Part shown: positions 17,589 to 26,586 of the stretch, in pieces
How the letters are laid out: the number at the start of each line of letters is the position of its first letter
Numbering within the stretch: position 1 is the stretch's first letter
Source: UBA7359 sp963976795
GTDB taxonomy: Bacteria; Pseudomonadota; Gammaproteobacteria; Eutrophobiales; Eutrophobiaceae
Direction of reading: 5' to 3'
Assembly (NCBI GenBank): GCA_963976795.1
Contig: CAXBLT010000013.1
Span: forward strand, 20,177 to 84,176
Length of the DNA stretch: 64,000 nucleotides
Position numbers and translations under genes: made by a program
The notes under the pieces: model-generated
The model's input: the letters and a program-made list of their open reading frames with translations, nothing else
The model's database searches: none
Told to the model about the DNA's origin: nothing

Positions 17589-18593
17589 ATGCAGGTATTA
17601 GGAATAGAAACCTCATGTGATGAGACGGGAATAGCGATATACGATTCGGAAGCGGGGCTTGTTGCCCATAACCTCTACAGTCAGGTTAAGTTGCATGAAG
17701 AATATGGAGGTGTGGTTCCTGAGTTAGCCTCGCGCGATCATGTCCGCAGGGTTTTGCCGCTGATCAGGCAGACGGTAGCAGAGGCAAAAACTGAGCTTAA
17801 ATTACTCGATGCGATAGCCTATACGGCCGGGCCTGGCTTAATGGGAGCCTTGCTTGTGGGTACTGCAACAGGCCGTAGTCTGGCCTATTCCTTGTCGATA
17901 CCCGCTGTTGGTGTACATCATATGGAAGCACACTTATTAGCGCCGATGTTGGAAGAAGAAGTTCCTGAGTATCCGTTTTTGGCATTGTTGGTCTCTGGTG
18001 GGCATACGCTGCTGGTGAATGTGAGTGGTGCTGGTCAATACGAAATTATCGGTGAATCGGTAGATGATGCCGCAGGCGAGGCCTTTGACAAAACAGCTAA
18101 ATTATTAGGATTACCCTATCCTGGAGGACCAGTTTTATCGGCATTGGCTGAAAAGGGCGATAGTAAGCGCTTCCATTTTCCAAGACCAATGACCGACCGA
18201 CCAGGCCTGGATTTTAGTTTTAGTGGATTGAAAACTTTCGCCATGAACACAGTAAAGGCGGAGCCTGATGATGAACAAACGCGTGCAGACATCGCCCGGG
18301 CATTCGTCGATGCTGTCGTGGATACATTTGTCATTAAGTGTCGCCGTGCGATTAAGGAAACGGGATTAAAGCGGTTAATTGTCGCTGGTGGTGTTAGTGC
18401 AAATACACAATTGCGGGCAGGACTGATTGAATTGATGGATGGGGTTAATGGAAGAGTCTATTTCCCGCGTGCTGAATTTTGTACGGATAATGGGGCAATG
18501 ATTGCTTATGCCGGTTATTTGAGAATTATGGCAGGGCAGACAGAATCACTTAATTTTCAAGCGAAACCACGGTGGCCACTAGAGACGCTCTGA
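17589..18593 (+). CDS. tsaD: tRNA N6-adenosine threonylcarbamoyltransferase TsaD
   Basis: About 334 residues, Kae1/TsaD family. The N-terminal LGIETSCDETG motif, the metal-binding HMEAH at residues 111-115, the LLVSGGHT segment and the late VAGGVSANTQLR are all present. It transfers threonylcarbamoyl to A37 of tRNAs that read ANN codons, together with TsaB and TsaE. It diverges from rpsU, as in many gammaproteobacteria. Confidence 0.97.
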   Translation: MQVLGIETSCDETGIAIYDSEAGLVAHNLYSQVKLHEEYGGVVPELASRDHVRRVLPLIRQTVAEAKTELKLLDAIAYTAGPGLMGALLVGTATGRSLAYSLSIPAVGVHHMEAHLLAPMLEEEVPEYPFLALLVSGGHTLLVNVSGAGQYEIIGESVDDAAGEAFDKTAKLLGLPYPGGPVLSALAEKGDSKRFHFPRPMTDRPGLDFSFSGLKTFAMNTVKAEPDDEQTRADIARAFVDAVVDTFVIKCRRAIKETGLKRLIVAGGVSANTQLRAGLIELMDGVNGRVYFPRAEFCTDNGAMIAYAGYLRIMAGQTESLNFQAKPRWPLETL

Positions 18594-18600
18594 TTTAATA

Positions 18601-19209
18601 CTAGGTTTGTTCCTTCTTTTGTCCAATTTTATCTTCGGTTCCGGCAATCAGCTTACGTATATTTGATCGGTGTCGCCAAATCAAAAGAACGGTTATTAAG
18701 CTATGACAGATCAAGACATTGATGTTTTGTAAGATTAGCCAGGAATAGAGTGGGGTGAATACAGCTGAAAGTAGGGCTGCCAGAGATGAGTAGCGAAAAA
18801 GCAGTGCGAAAAAAGCCCAGGAAAGAACATAAGCGAGCCCAAGTAGCCAGTGTGTAGCAAAAAGAACACCGATCAGGGTTGCAACACCCTTGCCGCCTTT
18901 GAAGCTAAAGAAGATGGGGAACAGATGGCCAAGGAAGGCAGCAAGTCCACAAAGGGCAATGATTATTTCAGGACTCCCAAGCACTTTAGCAAGCAAAACC
19001 GGAATCACGCCTTTTAATACGTCGCCTGCAAGAGTGAGAATTGCCGCCTTTTTGCCGTGTAAACGCATGACATTTGTTGCGCCGGGGTTTCCCGAACCCT
19101 CACTCCGAGGATCAGCTAGACCAAATAGCTTACAGACAAGAATGGCTGACGCGATTGAACCCATTAGGTAGGCGATGGCAATCAGGATTACCGGAATAAA
19201 ATTAGTCAT
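18601..19209 (-). CDS. plsY: Glycerol-3-phosphate acyltransferase PlsY
   Basis: About 202 residues with five or six membrane segments. PlsY motifs are visible: GSIASAILVCKLFGLADPR, EGSGNPGATNVMR and FKGGKGVATLIGV. It acylates glycerol-3-phosphate with acyl-phosphate in phospholipid synthesis at the inner membrane. Its end lies 7 bp from the end of convergent tsaD. Confidence 0.95.
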   Translation of the reverse strand: MTNFIPVILIAIAYLMGSIASAILVCKLFGLADPRSEGSGNPGATNVMRLHGKKAAILTLAGDVLKGVIPVLLAKVLGSPEIIIALCGLAAFLGHLFPIFFSFKGGKGVATLIGVLFATHWLLGLAYVLSWAFFALLFRYSSLAALLSAVFTPLYSWLILQNINVLICHSLITVLLIWRHRSNIRKLIAGTEDKIGQKKEQT

Positions 19210-19304
19210 GGCGTTTACTGTTTCTATATTGGTTTGCGATTATAAGATCACTTATTAGTACTATGTAGGGCTAGTTTGTAGAGTTGTGCTCAATCAAACG
19301 GGTA

Positions 19305-19466
19305 TATACCCGTGATACCTGAAAATGCCTGTTTATAGCACACCTGTTTTTATCCATGTCAGCGTTGCTCCTCTTTGCAGGGAGCGACCATGCGCATCGT
19401 CGCGCCTTGCCCTGAATAAAAACAGATGCACTCTAAAATAACGCATTTCCAAATATCACGGGTATA
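19305..19466. repeat. MITE-like palindromic element, family 1 copy B
   Basis: A 162-bp element bounded by 24-bp inverted repeats with three mismatches (19305-19328 and 19443-19466; the ends read TATACCCGTGATA). Internal blocks match copy A read from the other strand: TTTATAGC, GCATCGTCGCG, CCCTGAATAAAAACA and CACTCTAA. Compared with A it carries about 40 extra bases near 19358-19394, which include a small hairpin (GCTCC...GGAGC). It lies between the divergent plsY and folB genes and may contribute promoter sequence. Confidence 0.8.
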
Positions 19467-19511
19467 CTGCATAAGATTAAATTAAAAATGGCTACAAAAG
19501 ATATAGGCACT

Positions 19512-19868
19512 ATGGATATTATTTATCTAAGAGACCTCCGGATCGATACCATCATTGGAATATACGATTGGGAACGTAGGATGAAGCAGACCATAATTCT
19601 CGATTTAGAGATGGGGACGGATATTCGAAAAGCGGCCAATAGTGACAATATTGACGACACTCTAAACTACAAAGCTGTCGCCAAACGATTAATGACGTTT
19701 GTTGGTGACAGTGAATTTGAATTAGTAGAAACGCTTGCAGAACGCATTGCAGAAATCATTATGACCGAGTTTGCTGTTCCCTGGTGTCGTCTATCACTCA
19801 ATAAGAAAGGTGCTGTTCGTGGGGTCAGGGATGTTGGTGTCATCATTGAGCGCGGCAATAAAGAATGA
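19512..19868 (+). CDS. folB: Dihydroneopterin aldolase
   Basis: About 118 residues, the size of FolB. The start MDIIYLRDLRIDTIIGIYDW aligns well with the family N-terminus, so the ATG at 19512 is preferred over 19488. Later motifs are TLNYKAVAKRLM and FELVETLAERIAEII. It cleaves dihydroneopterin to 6-hydroxymethyl-dihydropterin in folate synthesis. Its stop overlaps the folK start by 4 bp, coupling it to the next pathway step. Confidence 0.95.
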   Translation: MDIIYLRDLRIDTIIGIYDWERRMKQTIILDLEMGTDIRKAANSDNIDDTLNYKAVAKRLMTFVGDSEFELVETLAERIAEIIMTEFAVPWCRLSLNKKGAVRGVRDVGVIIERGNKE

Positions 19869-20359
19869 CAATGAACCAGGTATATCTGGGGATCGGTAGC
19901 AATATCAATCGTGAGTCAAATATCCGTGATGGTTTGTTAGAAATACAGTCGTGCTATGGTGAGCTAACACTTTCACCTATCTATGAAACAAAGGCGTTTG
20001 GTTTTGATGGAGATGATTTCTTCAATCTGGTTGTGGGATTAAAAACTGAGCTGCCTATTGGCGAATTGGCACATGACTTACGTGAAATTGAATTTCAATT
20101 TGGTCGAAGTCGAAATGAGACTCGGTATTCTTCCCGTACACTCGATGTAGACCTTTTATTATTTGGCGATGAAGTACATGAAAAACACCATGTGCCTAGA
20201 TCCGATATCATCGAGTTTGGTTTTGTTTTAAAACCGCTTAGCGACATCGCTCCAGATTTAAAGCACCCGGTGACAGGTATGACCATGACTCAGCTATGGA
20301 ATAAGTTTGATTCGTCTAGAGAAGTTATGCGACAAGTACCCGAACGACTCTGTTTATGA
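19865..20359 (+). CDS. folK: 2-amino-4-hydroxy-6-hydroxymethyldihydropteridine pyrophosphokinase
   Basis: About 164 residues. HPPK motifs are visible: YLGIGSNI at the N-terminus, SPIYETKAFGF, and RTLDVDLLLFGDEV, which holds the magnesium-binding acidic residues. It pyrophosphorylates the FolB product. It overlaps folB by 4 bp and the following SGNH hydrolase gene by 4 bp. Confidence 0.95.
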   Translation: MTMNQVYLGIGSNINRESNIRDGLLEIQSCYGELTLSPIYETKAFGFDGDDFFNLVVGLKTELPIGELAHDLREIEFQFGRSRNETRYSSRTLDVDLLLFGDEVHEKHHVPRSDIIEFGFVLKPLSDIAPDLKHPVTGMTMTQLWNKFDSSREVMRQVPERLCL

Positions 20360-20964
20360 TCAATATCATCTGCTTTGGAGATTCTATAACCGAAGGTGCG
20401 GAATTTACGCATAATGATCGCTGGACAAGTTTGTTACAAATAAAACTGGATACGGTAAAACCAGAAACGTTTAACGTCCATAATAAAGGTATTGGTGGTA
20501 ACACCACAGCTCAAGGGCTGGATCGTATTGATACAGATGTATTGTCTTTGTTGCCAGGGATTGTCTTTATCCAATTTGGTTTTAATGATGCAAATGTAAA
20601 AGATTTTTCCATAGAACCGCGTGTTGGTTTAGCAGAGTTTGAGAAAAACCTGAAAGAATTTCATCGCATAGTAAAAGCACATAAAAGTGTGCCGGTTTTT
20701 GTTTTGAATCACACCATTGGTGAAGTTGATGGTGAGCAGGGTAATGAGAGAAGTTATAATGATAACTACGCGCCTTATCATAAGACTGTTCAAGCGATCG
20801 CCAAAGAAGTGAACGCGCTATTAATTGATATTCCTATGCAGATGTTAGAACGCGGAATCAAGGTAGAGGATTTTGTTTCAGAAGATCAAATCCACCTGTC
20901 ATTGGCTGCTAATAATGACTATGCAGAGTTCATTTATGCTGGTCTAAATAAAATAAAACCATAA
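20356..20964 (+). CDS. SGNH/GDSL-family hydrolase
   Basis: About 202 residues with the four SGNH blocks: GDSITEG (catalytic Ser10), the Gly in GIGGNTTAQG, the Asn in QFGFND and the Asp/His pair in DQIHLS. There is no signal peptide, so it is probably cytoplasmic. The family includes lipases, esterases and lysophospholipases; substrate is unknown. It is translationally coupled to folK, but a role in folate metabolism is not implied. Confidence 0.88.
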   Translation: MINIICFGDSITEGAEFTHNDRWTSLLQIKLDTVKPETFNVHNKGIGGNTTAQGLDRIDTDVLSLLPGIVFIQFGFNDANVKDFSIEPRVGLAEFEKNLKEFHRIVKAHKSVPVFVLNHTIGEVDGEQGNERSYNDNYAPYHKTVQAIAKEVNALLIDIPMQMLERGIKVEDFVSEDQIHLSLAANNDYAEFIYAGLNKIKP

Positions 20965-21038
20965 TACCAGCTGGCAATGATGAAATTATTTTCCGAGCCT
21001 GCAATAATAAAACGTATTAACACTGGAGTGCTAACAAA

Positions 21039-21452
21039 ATGAATGCCAGAGTCTTGTCTAAACTAGTTGTAATATTTCTCATGGTTTCGCTTAGTGGTTG
21101 TAAGCAGTATACAACAACAAAAAAAGTGAACGCTATTGAAGCAGCTATTACCAGTTATGATGTGGCGATGAGGTGGGCGCAATACCCTGAAGCATATCGT
21201 TATCATGTTTCTCCTAATGGCACTCAACCGCCTGCTGATTTAGATGCGCTTAAGGAACTTAGTGTCACAGGTGTAAAAGTGATAGAAAAGATCCTCAACG
21301 AGGATAAAACTGAAGCAAATGTAAAAACAGAAATAAGCTACTTTTTTAAAGATGAAGGAACGCTCAGAAAGCTTAAGCTCCAGCAGCGATGGTGGGTTAA
21401 AGAAGAAACAAACCAGTGGTTTATCGATGGAGAATTTCCAAAGTTCCGATAA
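21039..21452 (+). CDS. Putative lipoprotein
   Basis: About 137 residues with a lipoprotein signal (lipobox LSGC). The mature part has an alpha/beta pattern with a terminal LQQRWWVKEETNQWFIDGEFP stretch, which looks like a small conserved cell-envelope protein. I recognise no named family. It follows the SGNH hydrolase gene on the same strand and is convergent with the pteridine reductase gene. Confidence 0.75.
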   Translation: MNARVLSKLVVIFLMVSLSGCKQYTTTKKVNAIEAAITSYDVAMRWAQYPEAYRYHVSPNGTQPPADLDALKELSVTGVKVIEKILNEDKTEANVKTEISYFFKDEGTLRKLKLQQRWWVKEETNQWFIDGEFPKFR

Positions 21453-21494
21453 GAGCGCTTTTAAAAGTGCACTATTTTTAGAAATTCCAAAACT

Positions 21495-22226
21495 TTACGA
21501 GTACAGCGTTCTACCGCCATCAATATTAAGCACTTGTCCGGTAATGTAATCTGCATCTTTGATTAAAAATAAGACAGCTTTTGTTATGTCTTTTACGTTG
21601 CCGGTTCTCTTCATCATGGTTTCATTCAGTATCTCGTTTTTTTTCTCTTCTTCTATGTCATCGGGCCACATGATTACTCCCGGCGATATTGCATTAACAC
21701 GAATAGCGGGAGCCAGTTCTTTTGCCAGTGATTGAGTCAGCATGACAAGGCCTGCTTTAGAGACGCTATAAACCGTATGGCTTCTTAATGGTCGGTTTGC
21801 ATGTATGTCAGTGATGTTAATGATGCAGCCTTTGTTTGCGCGTAATGATTTTGTCGCGAGCTGCGATAGAAATAAAGGTGCTTTAAGGTTGGTGTTGATC
21901 AATTCATTCCATTGCTGATCATCTAATGATGCCAGTGATGTTGGATAATACGCAGAAGCATTATTAATCAAGACATCTAAGCCACCTTTAAAATCCAGCG
22001 CGGCATCGATCAAAGCTGAGTAATATTCTCTATGTTCAAGATTGGCCTGAACCATGATGGCAGAATCACGACGAAGCCCATTAAGTTTTCGTACTAGCTC
22101 ATGCGCTTCTTTAGCCGAACTATTATAGTGAATAATGACATTCATCCCGGAGGAATGAAGTTGTTCCGCTATTGCAGCACCTATGCGTTTAGCAGCGCCA
22201 GTTATCAATGCAGTTTTATTTATCAC
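21495..22226 (-). CDS. SDR oxidoreductase, probable pteridine reductase
   Basis: About 243 residues, classical short-chain dehydrogenase. The cofactor motif is TGAAKRIG (the TGxxxRxG form seen in pteridine reductases), then INNAS, and the catalytic Tyr/Lys in YSVSKAG. The C-terminus (GQVLNIDGGRTL) is also typical. FolM-type pteridine reductases reduce dihydropterins or dihydrofolate with NADPH. The nearby folB-folK genes agree with that role. A general SDR with another substrate remains possible. Confidence 0.82.
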   Translation of the reverse strand: MINKTALITGAAKRIGAAIAEQLHSSGMNVIIHYNSSAKEAHELVRKLNGLRRDSAIMVQANLEHREYYSALIDAALDFKGGLDVLINNASAYYPTSLASLDDQQWNELINTNLKAPLFLSQLATKSLRANKGCIINITDIHANRPLRSHTVYSVSKAGLVMLTQSLAKELAPAIRVNAISPGVIMWPDDIEEEKKNEILNETMMKRTGNVKDITKAVLFLIKDADYITGQVLNIDGGRTLYS

Positions 22227-22290
22227 AATTATTTATATCATTAAATTGTTGTATTGAATCATTTCAGAAACAGAATAACATGGACGAATT

Positions 22291-23490
22291 ATGACACAAT
22301 CGAAACTACAAAAGCCGGAAACAATATTGCCGGTTCCGGATCAAGATGCTCTCATTCAAAGCGAAAAGTTGATCGTGTGTATCAAAGCAGCCCTGGATAC
22401 ACAAGGCGGTGCAATCAGTTTTGATGAATACATGAAACTGGCTCTATATGCGCCAGGGTTGGGGTATTATAGTGCGGGTAGTCGTAAATTTGGTTCCGAA
22501 GGTGACTTCGTAACGGCACCGGAATTATCACCAATATTTTCACGATGTTTGGCGCATCAATGTAAGCAAGTCTTAAACGAATTAGGTACCGGCAATATTC
22601 TGGAGTTGGGAGCAGGTACCGGTGCTATGGCTAGAGACATATTATTAGAGTTGGAAAAACAGGATGCATTACCAGAAAAATACTTAATTCTTGAAGTCAG
22701 TGCTGATCTGAAACAACGCCAACAAACCAATTTAAAAGAAACTATCCCTCATCTCATCGAACGCGTGGTTTGGTTAGATGCCCTCCCCGAAGATGGAGTT
22801 GCAGGCGTGATCCTTGCGAATGAGGTATTGGATGCATTACCAGTGAAGCGATTTAAAAAGACTGTTGGGGGCTTCAAGGAGTTGAAGGTCGGTTTGGGAG
22901 ATAATCAATTTATCTGGGTTGAGAGCGATGCGAAGGGTGAGCTGCTTAATAATCTGGAAGAATTAGAAAATGATTTATCAACCTCGTTTCCCGAAAATTA
23001 TGTTTCTGAGATAAATACTCAGCTTGGGTCTTGGTTAAGTGGCTTAGAGAGTGCGCTGAATAAAGGGGTGATGTTCTTCATCGATTATGGGTACTCGGCA
23101 GCAGAGTATTATCATCCTGAAAGAATGGATGGTAGTTTGTTATGTCATTATCGACATCGTGTACATGCAGATCCGTTTTATAATCCCGGCTTGCAAGACA
23201 TAACCTGCTCTGCCAATTTCACAGCTCTTGCGGAATGTGCTGACTCAGTCGGTTTACATGTCAGTGGCTACACAAATCAGACCTATTTCCTTTTTGGCTG
23301 CGGCCTTGAAGAGTTGCTAGCTGATATGAATCAACTCGATATTAAAGCGCAAACTAAAATAGCACAGCAAGTACGCATATTAACCATGCCAGAAGAAATG
23401 GGAGAACGTTTCAAGGTTATGGCGCTGACAAAAGACTATAATTCTATTTTGCAGGGTTTTACATTGATGGATCAGCGTGTTCGCTTATAA
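22291..23490 (+). CDS. MidA/NDUFAF7-type SAM-dependent methyltransferase
   Basis: About 399 residues, COG1565/DUF185 family. The N-terminal FDEYMKLALYAPGLGYYSAG and EGDFVTAPELSPIF patterns are diagnostic, and the SAM-binding motif is ILELGAGTGAMARDIL. The mitochondrial relative methylates an arginine in a complex I subunit; the bacterial substrate is not established. It diverges from the SDR gene and overlaps the ORF of the next gene slightly. Confidence 0.9.
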   Translation: MTQSKLQKPETILPVPDQDALIQSEKLIVCIKAALDTQGGAISFDEYMKLALYAPGLGYYSAGSRKFGSEGDFVTAPELSPIFSRCLAHQCKQVLNELGTGNILELGAGTGAMARDILLELEKQDALPEKYLILEVSADLKQRQQTNLKETIPHLIERVVWLDALPEDGVAGVILANEVLDALPVKRFKKTVGGFKELKVGLGDNQFIWVESDAKGELLNNLEELENDLSTSFPENYVSEINTQLGSWLSGLESALNKGVMFFIDYGYSAAEYYHPERMDGSLLCHYRHRVHADPFYNPGLQDITCSANFTALAECADSVGLHVSGYTNQTYFLFGCGLEELLADMNQLDIKAQTKIAQQVRILTMPEEMGERFKVMALTKDYNSILQGFTLMDQRVRL

Positions 23491-23503
23491 GTCGAAAATA
23501 TTC

Positions 23504-24211
23504 ATGCAACAATACATCTTGATAACCATTGCCTTGTTTCTATTGGCGTCTTGCAATAAAGAAATCGTTAGAAAGAATGAGCCTGTTGAAGAAGTTTCGG
23601 GTCTAACGTCTATTGCAAAATCAGACATTGACAATGTACTGGATGTACATATCAGGGAATCGCAACGATTATTGAAAGAGCTGATGACTAAGCTTTATAA
23701 ACGTAATCCGCGAGAACTTAAAAAGACGGATCTTAAATTGCCACAAGAACATATCGTCAGACTATTTGAGTTAGAACATACTTGGGAATTTCCGGAGTTT
23801 GAGGGCAGGTATGATGTTGATGTTATAAAAATGACATTTACCGACGAATATAGGGGTGATCGTGTGTTTTCATTTATTGCCGGTTTAATGGCGATGATTA
23901 TGAAGTCATACAATTACAAGTCAGAGTTCTATATGTTCGATTCAATTGACCCACAGAAACTATATAACTGCGCGAGAAACATTGAGATAGCAGTATGGAA
24001 GCTTGGGCATAATGTTGATGCTAATGGCGAGTTGTTTTTGTATAGTAATTCTTTAGCGGAGGAAGAGATCAGTAACCTGAGTTATGAGCGTTTATTTGGT
24101 AAGCTCATAGCCACACAAGATAACATCGCAACAATTATTGCGAACAAAAATAACCGAACCATTACCACTGTGATACAGCGTATGGCATCAGCAATCTTTC
24201 TGCCGATATAA
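23504..24211 (+). CDS. Putative lipoprotein, conserved type
   Basis: About 235 residues from the ATG at 23504, which gives a lipoprotein signal with lipobox LASC. The mature part is largely helical (ESQRLLKELMTKLYKRNPREL, RVFSFIAGLMAMIMKSYNYK). I recognise no family with certainty. It lies 26 bp upstream of uppP on the same strand, so a cell-envelope role is possible. Confidence 0.75.
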   Translation: MQQYILITIALFLLASCNKEIVRKNEPVEEVSGLTSIAKSDIDNVLDVHIRESQRLLKELMTKLYKRNPRELKKTDLKLPQEHIVRLFELEHTWEFPEFEGRYDVDVIKMTFTDEYRGDRVFSFIAGLMAMIMKSYNYKSEFYMFDSIDPQKLYNCARNIEIAVWKLGHNVDANGELFLYSNSLAEEEISNLSYERLFGKLIATQDNIATIIANKNNRTITTVIQRMASAIFLPI

Positions 24212-24237
24212 AAACTTATTTTATTTGATATAGACCA

Positions 24238-25038
24238 TTGGACTTTACTCAACTCATCATTCTTGCATTGATTCAGGGGATCACTGAATTCTTACCTGTT
24301 TCAAGTTCAGCGCATTTGATCCTGGTGCCCTTATTAACCGATTGGCAAGATCAGGGCTTGGTCATAGACGTTGCTGCGCATTTTGGTAGTTTGTTTGCCG
24401 TCGTCTTTTATTTGAGGAAAGATATTTCGCGTATCTTGATTGCCGGAGGCGACTCAATAAAAAATAGAGAAGTGGCGACTCAAGACAGCAGGCTATTTTG
24501 GTATCTGGCTATTGCCAGTCTCCCTGTATTAGCAATCGGGTTTCTGTTAAGGGATATTGTTTCAACCTATCTACGAGATCCATTAATCATTGCCTATGCT
24601 TCAATCGGGTTTGGTCTATTACTTTACTATGCGGATGTGAAAGGAAAACAGTTGCGCCAAATAAATTCAATCAACCTGCGTGATGCCATCTTGATTGGTT
24701 TAGCACAAGTACTGGCGCTGGTGCCTGGCACATCACGTTCAGGCGTTACTATGACAGCAGCGTTAATGTTAGGGTTGGACCGAAGTAGTGCGGCGCGGTT
24801 TTCATTTTTAATGGCGGTGCCTATCATACTCGTTGCCGGTAGTTATGAATCATTGAAACTGCTTTTGTCTGATGTAAGTGTGGACCTGATTAATTTTTCA
24901 ATTACTGCGGTGCTTTCCGCTATCAGTGCATTGCTGGCCATTCATGTCTTTATGAAGTTTCTTGATAAGATTGGCATGTTGCCGTTTGTTGTATATCGAG
25001 TGGTGTTGGGCGTTGTGTTGATATTTCTTTTTAGTTAA
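24238..25038 (+). CDS. uppP: Undecaprenyl-diphosphate phosphatase
   Basis: About 266 residues and eight hydrophobic segments, BacA/UppP family. The N-terminal QGITEFLPVSSSAHLIL motif and the second motif VPGTSRSGVTMTAALMLGL hold the catalytic Glu, Ser and Arg residues. It recycles the undecaprenyl carrier used in peptidoglycan synthesis. The start is a TTG codon: no ATG gives the conserved N-terminus. Confidence 0.96.
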   Translation: MDFTQLIILALIQGITEFLPVSSSAHLILVPLLTDWQDQGLVIDVAAHFGSLFAVVFYLRKDISRILIAGGDSIKNREVATQDSRLFWYLAIASLPVLAIGFLLRDIVSTYLRDPLIIAYASIGFGLLLYYADVKGKQLRQINSINLRDAILIGLAQVLALVPGTSRSGVTMTAALMLGLDRSSAARFSFLMAVPIILVAGSYESLKLLLSDVSVDLINFSITAVLSAISALLAIHVFMKFLDKIGMLPFVVYRVVLGVVLIFLFS

Positions 25039-25055
25039 TTAATCTGTTCACTGTT

Positions 25056-25328
25056 TCAGGCTTGATAAAGCGTAAATGTGCCAATGATTATAAAGCCGAC
25101 TCCGGCAATATAAGAGAGTATTTTCTCATCAATATATTCGGACAATAGACTTCCTGCGATGACACCAATGGCAGAGGCGACTACCAACGCTGCTGAAGAT
25201 GCAAAAAACACAGTGAGCTTACTTACTGCCTTGTCCGAAGCAAACAACAGTGTTGCAATTTGAGTTTTGTCTCCCAACTCTGCGATAAAAACAGCCGCAA
25301 AAATGGTGAAAAATACTTTAAGTTCCAT
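25056..25328 (-). CDS. Half-length UPF0016/GDT1-family membrane protein
   Basis: About 90 residues with three hydrophobic segments and the signature ELGDKT near residue 17. Full-length GDT1/TMEM165 cation transporters carry two copies of this unit; many bacterial members are single units and probably dimerise. The family is linked to manganese or calcium export. It starts 1 bp after cca ends, so it is probably the last gene of the slt-SDR-cca operon. Confidence 0.88.
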   Translation of the reverse strand: MELKVFFTIFAAVFIAELGDKTQIATLLFASDKAVSKLTVFFASSAALVVASAIGVIAGSLLSEYIDEKILSYIAGVGFIIIGTFTLYQA

Positions 25329-25329
25329 T

Positions 25330-26550
25330 CTATCTCCGATTATTAATCTGCATTTCTTTTATATTTTTTATTTGTTGTTTCTTGATTGCTTGTCCGAGCG
25401 CTTTGCCTTCCAAACCTTGTTTTTGTAATGCACTGGTATCGACCTCGTTAGCCACTTTCAACGCAGACTGGAAATATTCAGACTGCGGATATTCTCTGTC
25501 CTCGAATCCAGCACGGCCGCGGGCATCAGCTTCACAAGCGATAAGGAATTGTTCAAACCGTTCGGGCCTTCTGAAAGCGTCGAGTTGTTCGAGTTTTTTT
25601 AATACTGTTTCGGCTTTCATCTCCTGTATTCGATGGCAGTCGAGGTGAAACTTAGAAACATTCATCGCTAATTCACGGTATTTATTCGGGATGCAATAGC
25701 GTTTACACAGTTTGTCTATTATCTTCGCCCCACGTTCTTCGTGACCGTGGTGGCTAGGTAGTTTATCTTTTGGTGTGGTTGCCTTGCCAAGATCATGTAC
25801 CAATACCGCAAAGCGTATCATTGAATCATCTGATAAGCGTGTCGATTGGTTTAGGCTCATGATGGTATGCAGGCCAGTGTCGATCTCCGGGTGGTATTCT
25901 TTTGTTTGTGGTACGCCGAACAGGGCTTCTATCTCAGGAAAGAGTTTCTCCATTGCATTGCATGAGCGTAATACAAGTATAAAACGTGCCGGGTATTTTC
26001 CTGATAAAGCTTTTTCCAGTTCTGTCCAGACACGTTCAGGAACCAGTGCCCCTAATTCATCTGTCTCAGAGATGTCTTTTAATAACGTCATAGTTTCAGG
26101 GGCAATCTTGAAACCAAGACTGGCTGCGAAACGTGCAATGCGTAATACCCGTAACGGATCTTCGACAAACGCCGGGGAAACATGGCGCAACAGTTTTTCT
26201 TTCAAGTCTACCACGCCACCATAAGGGTCAATGAGATTACCGTGTTCGTCTTCGGCTATGGCATTGATCGTTAGATCTCTACGTCGCAGGTCATCTTCCA
26301 ACGTGACATCGGGTGATGTATGAAATGTGAAGCCTTTATAACCTTTGCCGGATTTTCGTTCAGTTCGAGCTAAGGCATATTCTTCTTTTGTTTCAGGGTG
26401 GAGGAAAACAGGGAAGTCCTTGCCAACGGGTTTGAAACCTTTGTCCAGCATTTCTTCCGGTGTCGTGCCGACAACGACCCAATCTCGATCTTTAACCGGA
26501 ATATCTAATAATTTGTCACGTACGGCGCCGCCGACTAGATAAGTTTGCAT
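25330..26550 (-). CDS. cca: CCA-adding tRNA nucleotidyltransferase
   Basis: About 406 residues. Class II nucleotidyltransferase: GGAVRDKLLDIPVKDRDWVVVG at the N-terminus holds the catalytic acidic residues, RRRDLTINAIAED is the second motif, and an HD domain follows (VHDLGKATTP, HHGHEERG), as in gammaproteobacterial Cca. It adds or repairs CCA ends. The ATG at 26550 starts directly at the conserved MQTYLVGGAVRD, so the upstream ATG at 26577 is rejected. Confidence 0.96.
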   Translation of the reverse strand: MQTYLVGGAVRDKLLDIPVKDRDWVVVGTTPEEMLDKGFKPVGKDFPVFLHPETKEEYALARTERKSGKGYKGFTFHTSPDVTLEDDLRRRDLTINAIAEDEHGNLIDPYGGVVDLKEKLLRHVSPAFVEDPLRVLRIARFAASLGFKIAPETMTLLKDISETDELGALVPERVWTELEKALSGKYPARFILVLRSCNAMEKLFPEIEALFGVPQTKEYHPEIDTGLHTIMSLNQSTRLSDDSMIRFAVLVHDLGKATTPKDKLPSHHGHEERGAKIIDKLCKRYCIPNKYRELAMNVSKFHLDCHRIQEMKAETVLKKLEQLDAFRRPERFEQFLIACEADARGRAGFEDREYPQSEYFQSALKVANEVDTSALQKQGLEGKALGQAIKKQQIKNIKEMQINNRR

Positions 26551-26586
26551 ATGAATATCTTGCCCATCAAATGACAATACGACAAG

